Assembly (NCBI GenBank): GCA_029243485.1
Contig: JAQWRY010000079.1
Coordinates: forward strand, 85,451 to 149,450
Direction of reading: 5' to 3'
Source of the DNA: Candidatus Binatia bacterium
Lineage (GTDB): Bacteria; Desulfobacterota; Binatia; UBA12015
Length of the DNA: 64,000 nucleotides
Positions 24,600 to 33,556 of the stretch are shown here, one piece after another. The position numbers were made by a program, and so were the translations under genes. Under the pieces are notes generated by a model. The model ran no database searches and was not told where the DNA came from. It saw only the letters and a list, made by a program, of their open reading frames with translations. How positions within the stretch are numbered: position 1 is the first letter of the stretch; each line of letters starts with the position of its first letter.

Positions 24600-24800
24600 G
24601 GTTCTCCTCCGTAGTTTGCGACCCCGGCTGAGATCCGCCGGAACTCCCCTCGTTTACTGCGCCCCGGCCCCCCGCGCCAGTTCTCCTCAGGACGGACCCG
24701 CCCGTCCCGTCGCACGGGCGGCCCACCGGTCCGAAAGCACCCCGATCGACGCCACCGGGCGACATGGACAGCGGGGCGCGTTTCCCCGATATTCCCGCCT

Positions 24801-26078
24801 GTGGGACACCCCCCCGAAATCCTCACGTTCGGCTGCCGGCTGAACGCGTACGAGAGCGAGGTCATCCGCAACCTCGCCCAAGGCGCGGACGACGACCTTG
24901 TGGTCGTGAATACCTGCGCCGTCACCAACGAGGCCGAGCGCCACGCACGCCAAGCGATTCGACGCACGCGACGAGAGCGCCCCCATGCACGAATCGTCGT
25001 GACGGGCTGCGCCGCTCAGATCTGGCCGGACCGATTCGCCGAAATGCCCGAGGTGGACCAGGTCCTCGGCAACCGGGAGAAGATGGAGGCATCCAGCTGG
25101 ACCGCCGAGGCCAATCACGTGGCTCGGGTCCGGGTGAGCAACATTGCCGAGGTCAACGAAACGGCCTCGCACCTGATCGGCGGATTCGAAACGCACACCC
25201 GCGCGTTCGTCCAGGTTCAGAACGGATGCGATCATCGCTGCACCTTCTGCATCATTCCGTACGGCCGCGGCCCGTCGCGATCGATTCCCCCGGAACGGGT
25301 GATCGAGCAAGTGCGCCTCCTCGTCGGATCCGGCGTCGGCGAGGTCGTCTTGAGCGGCGTCGACCTGACCGCCTACGGGGCCGACCTTCCCGCACACCCA
25401 CCTCTCGGCACGCTCGTCCAGCGCCTCCTGCGAGAGGTGCCGGAGCTTCGCCGGCTGCGGCTGTCGTCCCTCGACCCCGTCGAGATCGACGACGACCTCT
25501 GGTCCGTGCTCAGTGAAGAACCCCGCCTCATGCCGCATCTCCACCTGAGCCTCCAGGCCGGCGACGACGTGATCCTCAAGAGAATGAAGCGTCGCCACCT
25601 GCGCGATGACGTGCGGGCGGTGACCGAGCGCGCACGCCGCCTCCGTCCCGACGTCGTCTTCGGCGCCGATCTGATCGCGGGCTTCCCCACCGAGACCGAG
25701 CAGATGTTCGACCAGACCCTCGAGCTCGTCGAGGAGCTCGGGCTGGTCTACCTCCACGTCTTCCCCTACTCCGCACGACCCGAAACCCCCGCAGCGCGCA
25801 TGCCACAGCTTCCCAAGACCGTCCGTAAGGTCCGCGCGGCACGCCTCCGCGCCATCGGGGCCCACGCCCACCAACGACTGCTGGAAACGAAGCTCGGGCG
25901 AGAGCACGAGGTTCTGATGGAAGCGGGCAACGTCGGCCGCACTCGCGACTTCGCTCGCATCCGCATTCCCGAGGGCGCCATCGCGGGGAGCTTCCTCCGG
26001 GTTCACGCCGACGACATCGACGACGAAACATTGGTCGGACATCGACTCGGCGATGACCGCCCACGCGCTTTCGCCTGA
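24801..26078 (+). CDS. mtaB: tRNA t6A37 methylthiotransferase MtaB-type (radical SAM)
   Basis: 425 residues from GTG 24801. The N-terminal MTTase domain has the three cluster cysteines C12 (FGCRLN), C39 (NTCAVT) and C70 (TGCAAQ). The radical-SAM triad is C143, C147, C150 in GCDHRCTFC. HLHLSLQAGDD and GADLIAGFPTET are the conserved later motifs, and a TRAM-like tail (about 365-425) binds RNA. The SEV N-terminus and short length fit MtaB (ms2t6A formation on ANN-decoding tRNAs) better than MiaB or RimO. The SnoaL gene follows 27 bases later, perhaps read through. Confidence 0.9.
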   Translation: MGHPPEILTFGCRLNAYESEVIRNLAQGADDDLVVVNTCAVTNEAERHARQAIRRTRRERPHARIVVTGCAAQIWPDRFAEMPEVDQVLGNREKMEASSWTAEANHVARVRVSNIAEVNETASHLIGGFETHTRAFVQVQNGCDHRCTFCIIPYGRGPSRSIPPERVIEQVRLLVGSGVGEVVLSGVDLTAYGADLPAHPPLGTLVQRLLREVPELRRLRLSSLDPVEIDDDLWSVLSEEPRLMPHLHLSLQAGDDVILKRMKRRHLRDDVRAVTERARRLRPDVVFGADLIAGFPTETEQMFDQTLELVEELGLVYLHVFPYSARPETPAARMPQLPKTVRKVRAARLRAIGAHAHQRLLETKLGREHEVLMEAGNVGRTRDFARIRIPEGAIAGSFLRVHADDIDDETLVGHRLGDDRPRAFA

Positions 26079-26105
26079 TCCACACGCAACGCAAAGGAGA
26101 CGCAT

Positions 26106-26573
26106 ATGTACGACCTACAGACCATCGAGGCCATCAAGCGACTGAAGTACAAGTACATGCGTTGTCTCGATCAGAAGCGATGGGACGAGATGGCCGAGTG
26201 CTTCACCGAAGACGCCACCGCCGCGTATAGCGGCGGCAAGTACTCCTTCGAGGGACGAGACGCCATCATCGCCTTCTTCAAGGAGTCGATGGGGAGCCCG
26301 AAGGTTCTCTCGAGCCATCGCGTCCACCACCCCGAGATCGACGTCACGAGCGACGCGACCGCCCGTGCAGAATGGGGCTTGGAAGATGTCTTCATCAACG
26401 AGGAGATGGGCATCACGGTCCGCGGCGCGGCGTACTACAAGGACGAGTACGTGAAGGTCGGCGACACGTGGAAGATCAAGCACACCGGCTACGAGCGCGC
26501 GTATGAAGAGATGGAGTCCCGCAAGGACATGTCGTGGCTCTCGATCACACAGCGCTTCGGCCAGGCGGATTAA
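26106..26573 (+). CDS. SnoaL-like / NTF2-fold polyketide-cyclase-type protein
   Basis: 155 residues with an AAAGGAGA site six bases before the ATG. The pattern YKYMRCLDQKRWDEMAECFTEDATAAYSGG... EGRDAIIAFF is the common SnoaL_4 opening; RGAAYYKDEYVKVGDTWKIKHTGYERAY is the typical end. Such proteins are small dehydratases, isomerases or hydrolases with a conical cavity; catalytic residues vary and I cannot assign one. Twelve bases separate it from the VOC gene, so they are an operon. Confidence 0.85.
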   Translation: MYDLQTIEAIKRLKYKYMRCLDQKRWDEMAECFTEDATAAYSGGKYSFEGRDAIIAFFKESMGSPKVLSSHRVHHPEIDVTSDATARAEWGLEDVFINEEMGITVRGAAYYKDEYVKVGDTWKIKHTGYERAYEEMESRKDMSWLSITQRFGQAD

Positions 26574-26585
26574 CGGGAGCCTCAC

Positions 26586-27047
26586 ATGAGCACGATGCGA
26601 TTCAACCACATGGAACTCACGTTCCCGGTCGGGGAACTCGACGACACCAAGAAGGACGAGATCCGAACTTTCTACGATGAGATTCTCGGGTGGAAGTCGC
26701 TGGACGTCCCGATCCTCGGCCAGCAAGGGTTGCTCCTCCAGGTCGACGATACCGTGAGCCAGTTCATTCTCCTGATGGAAAGCCCGAACCCCATCCGCTC
26801 TCCCGGCTACGATCACCTGGGCCTCTTGATGGAGGACCGCGGCGAGGTCGATGAACTGCTCGAAAAGTGTCGAACGTTCCAGAAGCGCGACGACCGCGTC
26901 CAGATCAAGGAATACAAGGACCTCGACCAGGGCGCCGTCGTCGTGCACGCGTTCTACGTCAAGTATCTCCTGCCGATCTGGTTCGACATCCAGAACATGG
27001 AGTGGCAGGCCGGAGCAGAGCCCCAGAAGACCTGGAAGTATGCCTGA
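26586..27047 (+). CDS. VOC-superfamily (glyoxalase/dioxygenase-like) protein
   Basis: 153 residues. FNHMELTFPVGELDD begins with a candidate metal His, FYDEILGWKSLD is the classic VOC helix and turn, PGYDHLGLLMED holds a second His, and the C-terminal ALP-type strand includes FYVKYLLPIWFDIQNMEW. One betaalphabetabetabeta pair, consistent with a single-domain VOC enzyme. Co-transcribed with the SnoaL gene, which suggests the two act on the same small molecule; that is inference. Metal dependence not certain since the terminal Glu is not obvious. Confidence 0.82.
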   Translation: MSTMRFNHMELTFPVGELDDTKKDEIRTFYDEILGWKSLDVPILGQQGLLLQVDDTVSQFILLMESPNPIRSPGYDHLGLLMEDRGEVDELLEKCRTFQKRDDRVQIKEYKDLDQGAVVVHAFYVKYLLPIWFDIQNMEWQAGAEPQKTWKYA

Positions 27048-27185
27048 CGCGAGCCCCACGGCGCGCAACACAGCGGGCGCCGCACGGCGCCGGGCCTCAA
27101 GCTAGCGCCTCATTCCTCCGATGACTTCGTCCAGGGAGCACACTCGGCCAGGTCGGCTCGGGAACCGCTTCCGTTGGAGGCTGGG

Positions 27186-27503
27186 ATGGGACGAACGGTT
27201 GCGGCTCTGAGCTTCTCGATGATGTTGACCTGTTGCGCGGCGGACGCGGCATCGGCCGACGATGAGCTGAACGGCGCGGGTACGGCACAGGCGGTCCAAC
27301 AGGCCATCCTCTCGAAACCCGGCGGTGCCGACTCGGTGATGTCCCTGCAGAACGACCCGAACGTAAAGAGCCTCCTTCAGGACGAGGGAGTGATGCGGGC
27401 CGTACGCTCCGGAAACTTCGCGGCACTCGCGCAGGACCGACGTGTCGAGGCGCTCATGCGCAACCCGACGGTCCGCGCCCTCGCCGGCGACCTGCAGCCC
27501 TAG
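27186..27503 (+). CDS. Small secreted protein with STI1-like repeats
   Basis: 105 residues from ATG 27186, with GGAGG five bases upstream (a TTG at 27174 is rejected). Signal peptide MGRTVAALSFSMMLTCCAADAASA. The mature part has two similar stretches, LQNDPNVKSLLQDEGVMRAVRSG and LAQDRRVEALMRNPTVRALAG, resembling the DP-rich STI1/heat-shock chaperonin-binding helices. Function unknown; possibly a periplasmic chaperone-like adaptor. A Cys-Cys pair in the signal peptide (LTCC) could also be read as an atypical lipobox. Confidence 0.65.
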   Translation: MGRTVAALSFSMMLTCCAADAASADDELNGAGTAQAVQQAILSKPGGADSVMSLQNDPNVKSLLQDEGVMRAVRSGNFAALAQDRRVEALMRNPTVRALAGDLQP

Positions 27504-27960
27504 CGAGCCGACTCAGGAAGACGGTAGCGCAACTCGCCTGAAGGGGCGCTCCCGTCGTTTCGGGGTCGAAGCCGCGCTCAGTCGAACGGGTCGATAGCCC
27601 CCGGGGCTGCTGAGCTGACTGGCAACCCATGGGCATTCTCCCGTGCGCACCAGGCCTCCCGAGGCCGCCATCGGCCGGATCAGGGGCGCTTCGTTTGGGT
27701 GTCGCACACCCGGACACCAGGGAGCAAAGTTTCCCGGCAGGTAGAAGAGGTACTCGACCGGCGCTCCGGTCGGGGCCCGACGCGGCCAGGCATCTCGCAA
27801 GGCGCTCCGCACGTTCCCTGCACCTGACCGTCCGCCACCCCGAATCCACGCCACACGCGAGGCCACCGGCCGTTGACAGGTTTGGCAGAGTATCCGTAGT
27901 CTCCACAGGAGTGCGCGCGACGTCCACGCGGCCCCCTCTGCCCAGGAGCTCTTTAAAACA
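27504..27960. other. 457-bp intergenic region, no gene recognised
   Basis: I find no coding sequence supported by homology here. Several long frames exist on the minus strand but their composition is that of GC-rich spacer. A fair promoter candidate for the downstream CocE gene is TTGACA at 27873-27878 followed 18 bases later by TAGTCT. Multiple short GC palindromes (for example near 27590-27660) could belong to a structured RNA, but I recognise no known class. Confidence 0.4.
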
Positions 27961-30201
27961 ATGTCCACCTTCGATCGCGTTCGCGCGCTTCATTTGAGCC
28001 TTGCCGTCCTCGTTCTGGTTTCTGCCTGCGGCAGCGACGGGACGTCCGCACCGACGCAGAGCCCGTCACCACAACCGACGACGACACCCGAGCCGGCCCC
28101 GGTGGCCGACTTCGATGTGACCGGAAGCGTCGAGCAGGTGTACCTCGTTGGCGCCACGCCGGGAACGGAGTTGCAGCTCGTCGACGCCGACGGCAGCGTC
28201 GTGCAGACGGGCACCGCGGACGACAACGGCACATTGATCTATCGCCACGTCGCGGCAGCCGCCGGCTACCGTGTGGAGGCCGCTGACGGGAGCAGCTCCC
28301 CCGCGTTCGAAGTGAAGACGGCAGACGACGTTCCGTCGCAGGATTTCTACTCCTCGCAAGAGATCAACGCCGGATACGGCTATCTCGAAACGCGCGACGG
28401 CACTCTTCTCGCCTACAACGTGATGCTCCCGGGCGATCCGGAAGACGGTCCGTATCCGACGGTCGTAGAGTACTCTGGTTACGACCCCGCCAACCTGGAC
28501 GCGCCGCAGCCCAGTTCACTCATCGCCAGCGTGCTCGGCTACGCCGTCGTCGGCGTGAACATGCGCGGCACGGGCTGCTCGGGCGGCACGTTCGAGTTCT
28601 TCGAAACGCTGCAAACGACCGACGGGTATGATGCGATCGAAGCGATCGCCGCGCAGCCGTGGGTGATGGACAACGAAGTCGGCATGGTCGGCCTCTCGTA
28701 CCCCGGGATCAGTCAGCTGTTCGTCGCGTGGCGTCAGCCGCCGAGCTTGATCGCGATCGCACCTCTTTCGGTCGTCTCCGACACGGGCCGCGGGACGCTG
28801 CGCCCTGGCGGCATTCTCAACAACGGCTTTGCAATCTCGTGGTCCGAAGATCGTCGCCGCGACGCGATGGTCGGCGGCCAGGGGTGGTCCCAGAAGCGCC
28901 TGGACGAGGGTGACCAGGTCTGCATCGACAACATGCTCCTTCGCGGGCAGACCCCCGATATCCTCCAGATCATCGCCGAGAACGAGTTCTACGTGCCCGC
29001 CGTCGCCGATCCGGTCTCACCGGTCACGTTCGTCGACAAGATCCAGGTGCCGACCTACCTCGCTGGCGCGTTTAACGACGAGCAGACCGGCGGCTACTTC
29101 GCCAACATGGTGGCCAACTTCACGGGCACCGATCAGGCCCGCTTCACGATGGTCAACGGAGCGCACACCGACCCGTTCGGCCCGGAGGTGTTCAGTCGCT
29201 GGATGGAGTTCCTAGACCTCTACGTGGGCAAAAAGATCCCAGCGCGCCCTGGATCCGAGGACTTGATCCTCGACGTTCTGCGCAATGACATCTTCCGGGT
29301 CGAAGCGTTGCCGATCGAAGCGGAACGCTACGACGGCGTCGCAACGTACGAGGAAGCCCTCGCCCAGTGGGAGGCCGAGCCTCGGGTTCGCATCCTGTTC
29401 GACAACGGCGCGGGCGACCCCGCGGTACCCGGTGCGCCCTACCCCGGATTCGAGATGGGGTTCAAGACCTGGCCGGCGCCCGAAATGGAGCCGACAACCT
29501 GGTACTTTGGCGCAGGCGGCGCCCTCACCGAAAGCGCTCCCAGCGGCGCCGACGGAGCCGACAGCTTCGTGTACGACGCGACACTCGCCCAGAAGACAAC
29601 TCTCTCGTCGGGAAGCTCCTGGGAGGCGCTGCCGGCCTACGAATGGGCCTACCGCGACGAGGGGACCTTCTTGTCCTACACGAGCGCGCCCCTGGCTGAC
29701 GACGTCGTGATGGCCGGCTCCGGCAGTGCCGACCTCTGGCTGATGTCCGATGCGGCCGACACCGACATCCAGGTGAGCCTCACCGAGGTCCGCCCGGACG
29801 GCGTCGAGTACTTCATCCAGAACGGATGGCTGCGTGCCAGCCGCCGGCACCTCGACGCTGCCGCGTCGACGGACATCCGACCCGTCTCGACCCACCTGCT
29901 CAAGGACGCCAAGAACCTCCCGGGTGGCGAGTTCTCCCTGGTGCGAGTGGAGATCTTCCCGTTCGCGCACCCTTTCCGGGCCGGTTCTCAGATCCGACTC
30001 TATGTCGAAGCCCCAGGCGCCACGCGAACGGAATGGCGCTGGGAAGCCCTCGAATTCGATGGCGAAGTCGTGAACACCGTCGCCCGCGTATCGGGCATGG
30101 CATCCAGCGTCGTTCTGCCCGTCATCCCCGACGTCGAGATCCCGACCCCCCTCCCCGCGTGCCCCAGCCTCCGGGGCCTGATGTGTCGCATCGCCCAATA
30201 A
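27961..30201 (+). CDS. CocE/NonD-family hydrolase (X-Pro dipeptidyl-peptidase-like) lipoprotein
   Basis: 746 residues. Lipobox LVSAC near Cys 24, then a Pro/Thr linker and an extra beta-sandwich of about 90 residues (VTGSVEQVYLVGATPG...). The alpha/beta-hydrolase has nucleophile GLSYPG (Ser about 246), MRGTGCSGG oxyanion region, and a likely His in NGAHTDPFG. The C-terminal jelly-roll (SADLWLMSDAADTDIQVSLTEVRPDG) is the XPP-C domain. Members cleave cocaine-like esters, acylated dipeptides or beta-lactams. It should act outside the inner membrane. A Rho-independent terminator follows. Confidence 0.9.
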   Translation: MSTFDRVRALHLSLAVLVLVSACGSDGTSAPTQSPSPQPTTTPEPAPVADFDVTGSVEQVYLVGATPGTELQLVDADGSVVQTGTADDNGTLIYRHVAAAAGYRVEAADGSSSPAFEVKTADDVPSQDFYSSQEINAGYGYLETRDGTLLAYNVMLPGDPEDGPYPTVVEYSGYDPANLDAPQPSSLIASVLGYAVVGVNMRGTGCSGGTFEFFETLQTTDGYDAIEAIAAQPWVMDNEVGMVGLSYPGISQLFVAWRQPPSLIAIAPLSVVSDTGRGTLRPGGILNNGFAISWSEDRRRDAMVGGQGWSQKRLDEGDQVCIDNMLLRGQTPDILQIIAENEFYVPAVADPVSPVTFVDKIQVPTYLAGAFNDEQTGGYFANMVANFTGTDQARFTMVNGAHTDPFGPEVFSRWMEFLDLYVGKKIPARPGSEDLILDVLRNDIFRVEALPIEAERYDGVATYEEALAQWEAEPRVRILFDNGAGDPAVPGAPYPGFEMGFKTWPAPEMEPTTWYFGAGGALTESAPSGADGADSFVYDATLAQKTTLSSGSSWEALPAYEWAYRDEGTFLSYTSAPLADDVVMAGSGSADLWLMSDAADTDIQVSLTEVRPDGVEYFIQNGWLRASRRHLDAAASTDIRPVSTHLLKDAKNLPGGEFSLVRVEIFPFAHPFRAGSQIRLYVEAPGATRTEWRWEALEFDGEVVNTVARVSGMASSVVLPVIPDVEIPTPLPACPSLRGLMCRIAQ

Positions 30202-30218
30202 ACCGAACCAACGACTGG

Positions 30219-30244
30219 CCTTGCACGAATGCAAGGAATTTTCT
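30219..30244 (+). terminator. Rho-independent terminator after the CocE gene
   Basis: CCTTGCA and TGCAAGG form a perfect 7-bp stem with a CGAA loop, followed by AATTTTCT. It starts 18 bases after the stop codon. The remaining 150 bases before the next gene are relatively AT-rich and contain another perfect small hairpin (GCCGAC-TTTC-GTCGGC, 30300-30315). Confidence 0.85.
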
Positions 30245-30401
30245 CGCTTGTCCGGTCCGAGACGGCCGTGTTAGCTCCTAGAAATACTGAACTTTTATGG
30301 CCGACTTTCGTCGGCTCATCATTGGACGAGCCCAGACCGAAAAATGCCTTCCTCTTCGTAACCCTCAATATCCTGACATGGCTCGCCACCGGAGGGATTA
30401 A

Positions 30402-33224
30402 GTGCCTCGGTTGAACGGAATTATCTTCGGAACAGGACTGCTAGTTGCGACATCGTTCGCGACACCGGCCGGCGCGGTCTCCATCCCGGCAGACTTTTGC
30501 TCGGGCGATCCATGCACGATCACCGGCACCGTGAACGCGGACGCCGGATCGGTCGTTGACTTCGGTGCGCGCTCGCTCGTGTTCGGGCCGAGCGCTCGCG
30601 TCGTTGTCGGAGCCGGTGCACTCCCGCGGGTACTCACGCTGATCGCAGAAGACATCAGCATGGCTGCCGGCTCCGAGATCCGCGGCTTCGACGCGGACAG
30701 GGCCGTCGTCACCCTCCAGTCCACCGTCGGCTCGGTCACCATGGCCTCCTCCGGTTCCAACCGTGCCGAGATCAACGTGAAAGCCGACACCATCGACGGC
30801 GGTAGCATCACCATCACCTCTGCGGCCGACGCCATCATCGGCGGGCGCCTCACCGCGAGCGCGCAGGGCGAAGACGCGTCCGCCGGAAACATCGAAGTCA
30901 CCGCAGCCGGCATGGTCGTGATTTCTGAGGAAATCACGACCAAGGGCAGCGGCCTGTTCGCAGGCGGCGGCGACATCTCGGTCACCGCAGGCGGCGACAT
31001 CACTGCCACCAACAAGGTCTTCGCCGAGGGTTCCGACTTCGGCGGCGGCGACGTGACCTTCGAGACGACCAGCGGCAGCATCTCCATCTCCGAGCTCGTT
31101 TCGAACAACGGCGGCAACCCCGACGGTGAAGCCGGCGAGTACACCTTCGATGCACCGCTCGGTGACTTTCATCTAACCGCGACGGGCGAGATCCGCGGCA
31201 AAGGTGGCGCCGGCGCCGACGACGACTGCGGAGACGGTGCGTCGACGTTCATCACGGTCGGCGGAAGCGTCAGCATCGACGGTCTCGTAGACATCCCCGG
31301 CGGCTTCCAGTGCTTCGGCGGCGACTTCACCGTGGCAGCCGGAATCGACTTCATCCAGAACGGCAGCGGCAAGATCTCGACTGCAACGGGCGGCGGCTTC
31401 GGCGCCGGTGGGGTCGTGGAGATCTCGGCCACCCACAGCGCGACACTCCGCAAGGTCGATGCCTCCTCCGCCGGCTTCGGCGGCGACATCGACGTGACCA
31501 CCGGCCTGTTCATCGAGGCGTTCGACAAGCTGAACTCGAAGGCAACGGGCGCCGAAGGCGTCGGCGGCCGGATCTCACTCATCTCCTGCTCGGTCGACGT
31601 AGTCTCGCCGGACGGAGAGCTCGACTCCCGCGGACCGTATGTGTTCCCGGGCTTCGGCAAGAACCTCATCAAGGTCAGTGGCGCCAGCACGATCTCGGGC
31701 GACATGTTAGCCGCGACCGAGAACGAGATCCGATATCTCTTCGCCGCTCCTACGGTGACCGGCTCGATCGACCCAGCCGCGATCATCACTCTCGACCAGC
31801 TGCTCCTCCCCTGCGAGAACACGTGCGGCGATGAGAGCGTCGAGTCACCCGAAATCTGTGACGACGGAAACATTTCCGGTTGTGACGGCTGCTCCTCGGA
31901 CTGCTCGCGCGTCGACGATGTCTGCGGCGATGGCATCAAGGAGTGCGGCGAGCAGTGCGACGACGGCAACGCTACTCCCGGCGACGGCTGTGAGAACGAC
32001 TGCACGCCGACCGGACAGGAAGAGAGCGGCGTGCTCATCGAGAGCAGCGGCAAGAAGGTTGGCTGTCAGGCCCAGTGGCTCCTGCAGATCAGCGATCCCG
32101 ACACCGACAAAAAGGGCAAGCCCGCGGCCAAGCAGGTTTGCACCGACGGTGACACGCGGTGTGACGCCGACGGCGTCACGAACAGCTCTTGCTCGTTCCT
32201 CATATCGCCCTGCTTGAACATCCCGGACGACGATCTCCCCGAGTGCAATCCGTCGCGCCGCGTCGACCGCATCATCCTCAAGAAGCCTCTCCCGGGCTCG
32301 AACAGCGCCCAGGATGATGCAAACGCGCAAGCCGTGGTCGCGAGCCTACTCACGCTCGGCACAACGGTGGAAGCCGACGGCGCCGTGCTCTCAAGCGGTG
32401 GTCCCGTCTCGGGCGCGACCGTCTGCGGACCCGCGGTCGAAGTTGAGATCCCGTTCACTGGCAAATCCGGCAAGAAGACCTTCAAGCTCCGCACCGAGAA
32501 CGAAGTCGGCCAGACTCTCAAGAAGGCCCAGGTCCAACTCAAGTGCGAGCGCAACGACGCGGTCTGCGGCAACTCGGTCCTCGAAGTGGGTGAGGCCTGC
32601 GACGACGGCAACATCACGAGCTGCGATGGTTGCTCGAGCTGCCAGGCCGAGATCTGCGGCAACGGAACGGTCGAGTGCACCGAGCAGTGCGACGAAGGCC
32701 TCCTCAATGGGACCGAGGGCAGTGCGTGCAACGCGACCTGCGAGATCCTCGCTCCGGACCTTCGCATCCCCGGCGGTGGCTCCAAAAAGACCGACTGCAT
32801 GTGGCAGTGGTCGATGGAGATCGGCGCCGGTGATCTGAAAGTCGACAAGAAGGGCAACGCCCGCAACAAGCAGACCTGCCGCGACGGCAACCCTCAGTGC
32901 GACCTGGACCCCGCCCCCGGCAACTGCCGCGTGCGGGTCTTCGGCTGCGCAGCCGCTAAGAACGACGCAATTTCCTGCCTGGCGCAGTCCGTCGACAGCC
33001 TCGACATCAAGCGCCCGAAGGTGAACGCCAAGACGGGCTGGGAGATCGCCGCACGCGCGACAATGGACACGGCCCTCGGGGACATGCCGTTCCCGCTGGC
33101 CGCCGGAGAGGTCTGCTCCAGCGCCATGGACATCGACATCCCCCAGGGCGAGAAGCTCCGCGTGTCCGTGAAAGCCTTCGGCGTCAAGAAGGACGGCGAC
33201 TCGCTGAAGATCGACTGCGAGTAG
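30402..33224 (+). CDS. Large secreted beta-helix protein with duplicated DUF4215-plus-KKxxC module
   Basis: 940 residues from GTG 30402 with GGAGG seven bases upstream. A Sec signal ends at about 24 (TPAGA). Residues 30-460 are a right-handed beta-helix-like series (SITITSAADAIIGG, GDISVTAGGDITATN), as in filamentous-haemagglutinin-type surface proteins. Then comes a module duplicated in tandem: a Myxococcus Cys-rich DUF4215 repeat (GDESVESPEICDDGN at about 475; GNSVLEVGEACDDGN at about 722), each followed by a 150-residue domain opening with KKVGCQAQW (about 549) or KKTDCMWQW (about 795). Ends in SLKIDCE with no obvious sorting signal. Likely cell-surface or matrix component; the KKxxC domain is unfamiliar to me. 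Confidence 0.85.
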   Translation: MPRLNGIIFGTGLLVATSFATPAGAVSIPADFCSGDPCTITGTVNADAGSVVDFGARSLVFGPSARVVVGAGALPRVLTLIAEDISMAAGSEIRGFDADRAVVTLQSTVGSVTMASSGSNRAEINVKADTIDGGSITITSAADAIIGGRLTASAQGEDASAGNIEVTAAGMVVISEEITTKGSGLFAGGGDISVTAGGDITATNKVFAEGSDFGGGDVTFETTSGSISISELVSNNGGNPDGEAGEYTFDAPLGDFHLTATGEIRGKGGAGADDDCGDGASTFITVGGSVSIDGLVDIPGGFQCFGGDFTVAAGIDFIQNGSGKISTATGGGFGAGGVVEISATHSATLRKVDASSAGFGGDIDVTTGLFIEAFDKLNSKATGAEGVGGRISLISCSVDVVSPDGELDSRGPYVFPGFGKNLIKVSGASTISGDMLAATENEIRYLFAAPTVTGSIDPAAIITLDQLLLPCENTCGDESVESPEICDDGNISGCDGCSSDCSRVDDVCGDGIKECGEQCDDGNATPGDGCENDCTPTGQEESGVLIESSGKKVGCQAQWLLQISDPDTDKKGKPAAKQVCTDGDTRCDADGVTNSSCSFLISPCLNIPDDDLPECNPSRRVDRIILKKPLPGSNSAQDDANAQAVVASLLTLGTTVEADGAVLSSGGPVSGATVCGPAVEVEIPFTGKSGKKTFKLRTENEVGQTLKKAQVQLKCERNDAVCGNSVLEVGEACDDGNITSCDGCSSCQAEICGNGTVECTEQCDEGLLNGTEGSACNATCEILAPDLRIPGGGSKKTDCMWQWSMEIGAGDLKVDKKGNARNKQTCRDGNPQCDLDPAPGNCRVRVFGCAAAKNDAISCLAQSVDSLDIKRPKVNAKTGWEIAARATMDTALGDMPFPLAAGEVCSSAMDIDIPQGEKLRVSVKAFGVKKDGDSLKIDCE

Positions 33225-33283
33225 CCAAGAGGCGAGGGCCACTACGGCCCCTGCCTTGCGGCCCCACATAGAGACGTTCCTCC

Positions 33284-33321
33284 CCGCCCGGGCCTCGAAA
33301 GAGTCCCGGGCGGTCTTTTTT
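33284..33321 (+). terminator. Strong Rho-independent terminator
   Basis: CCGCCCGGG and CCCGGGCGG pair perfectly (9 bp) around a 12-base loop and run into TCTTTTTT. It ends the 940-aa surface-protein unit. The 235 bases between it and the propeller gene hold only a leader with AAGGAG before the next ATG. Confidence 0.95.
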
Positions 33322-33556
33322 GTGCATTGCCCGGCTACCGCCCGGGAGGGCATATTCCCGTTAGAAGTATCGACGGACCACCCTACATCATCCGCTCTCC
33401 GAGCCGTGGCCTGGCCTCGGGAGCCCCTCATCTGTCGGCCCCATCTCCTCCGTTCTCCTGGGTGGTCCATGAACCAATGAACCGAGGAAGTGCCGACAGC
33501 GGGACCCGTTTCGCCTCCGGCACCACTGAATTTCGCCGCAAGGAGAAACCGCACCG

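Noticed and set aside
27513..27968. 151-codon minus-strand frame in the 27.5-27.96 kb gap
   Set aside because: Low-complexity Arg/Pro/Ser-rich translation without motifs or a ribosome-binding site.
30300..30315. GCCGAC-TTTC-GTCGGC as a second terminator or riboswitch
   Set aside because: Short hairpin without the conserved bases of any riboswitch class I know and no U-tract on the plus strand.
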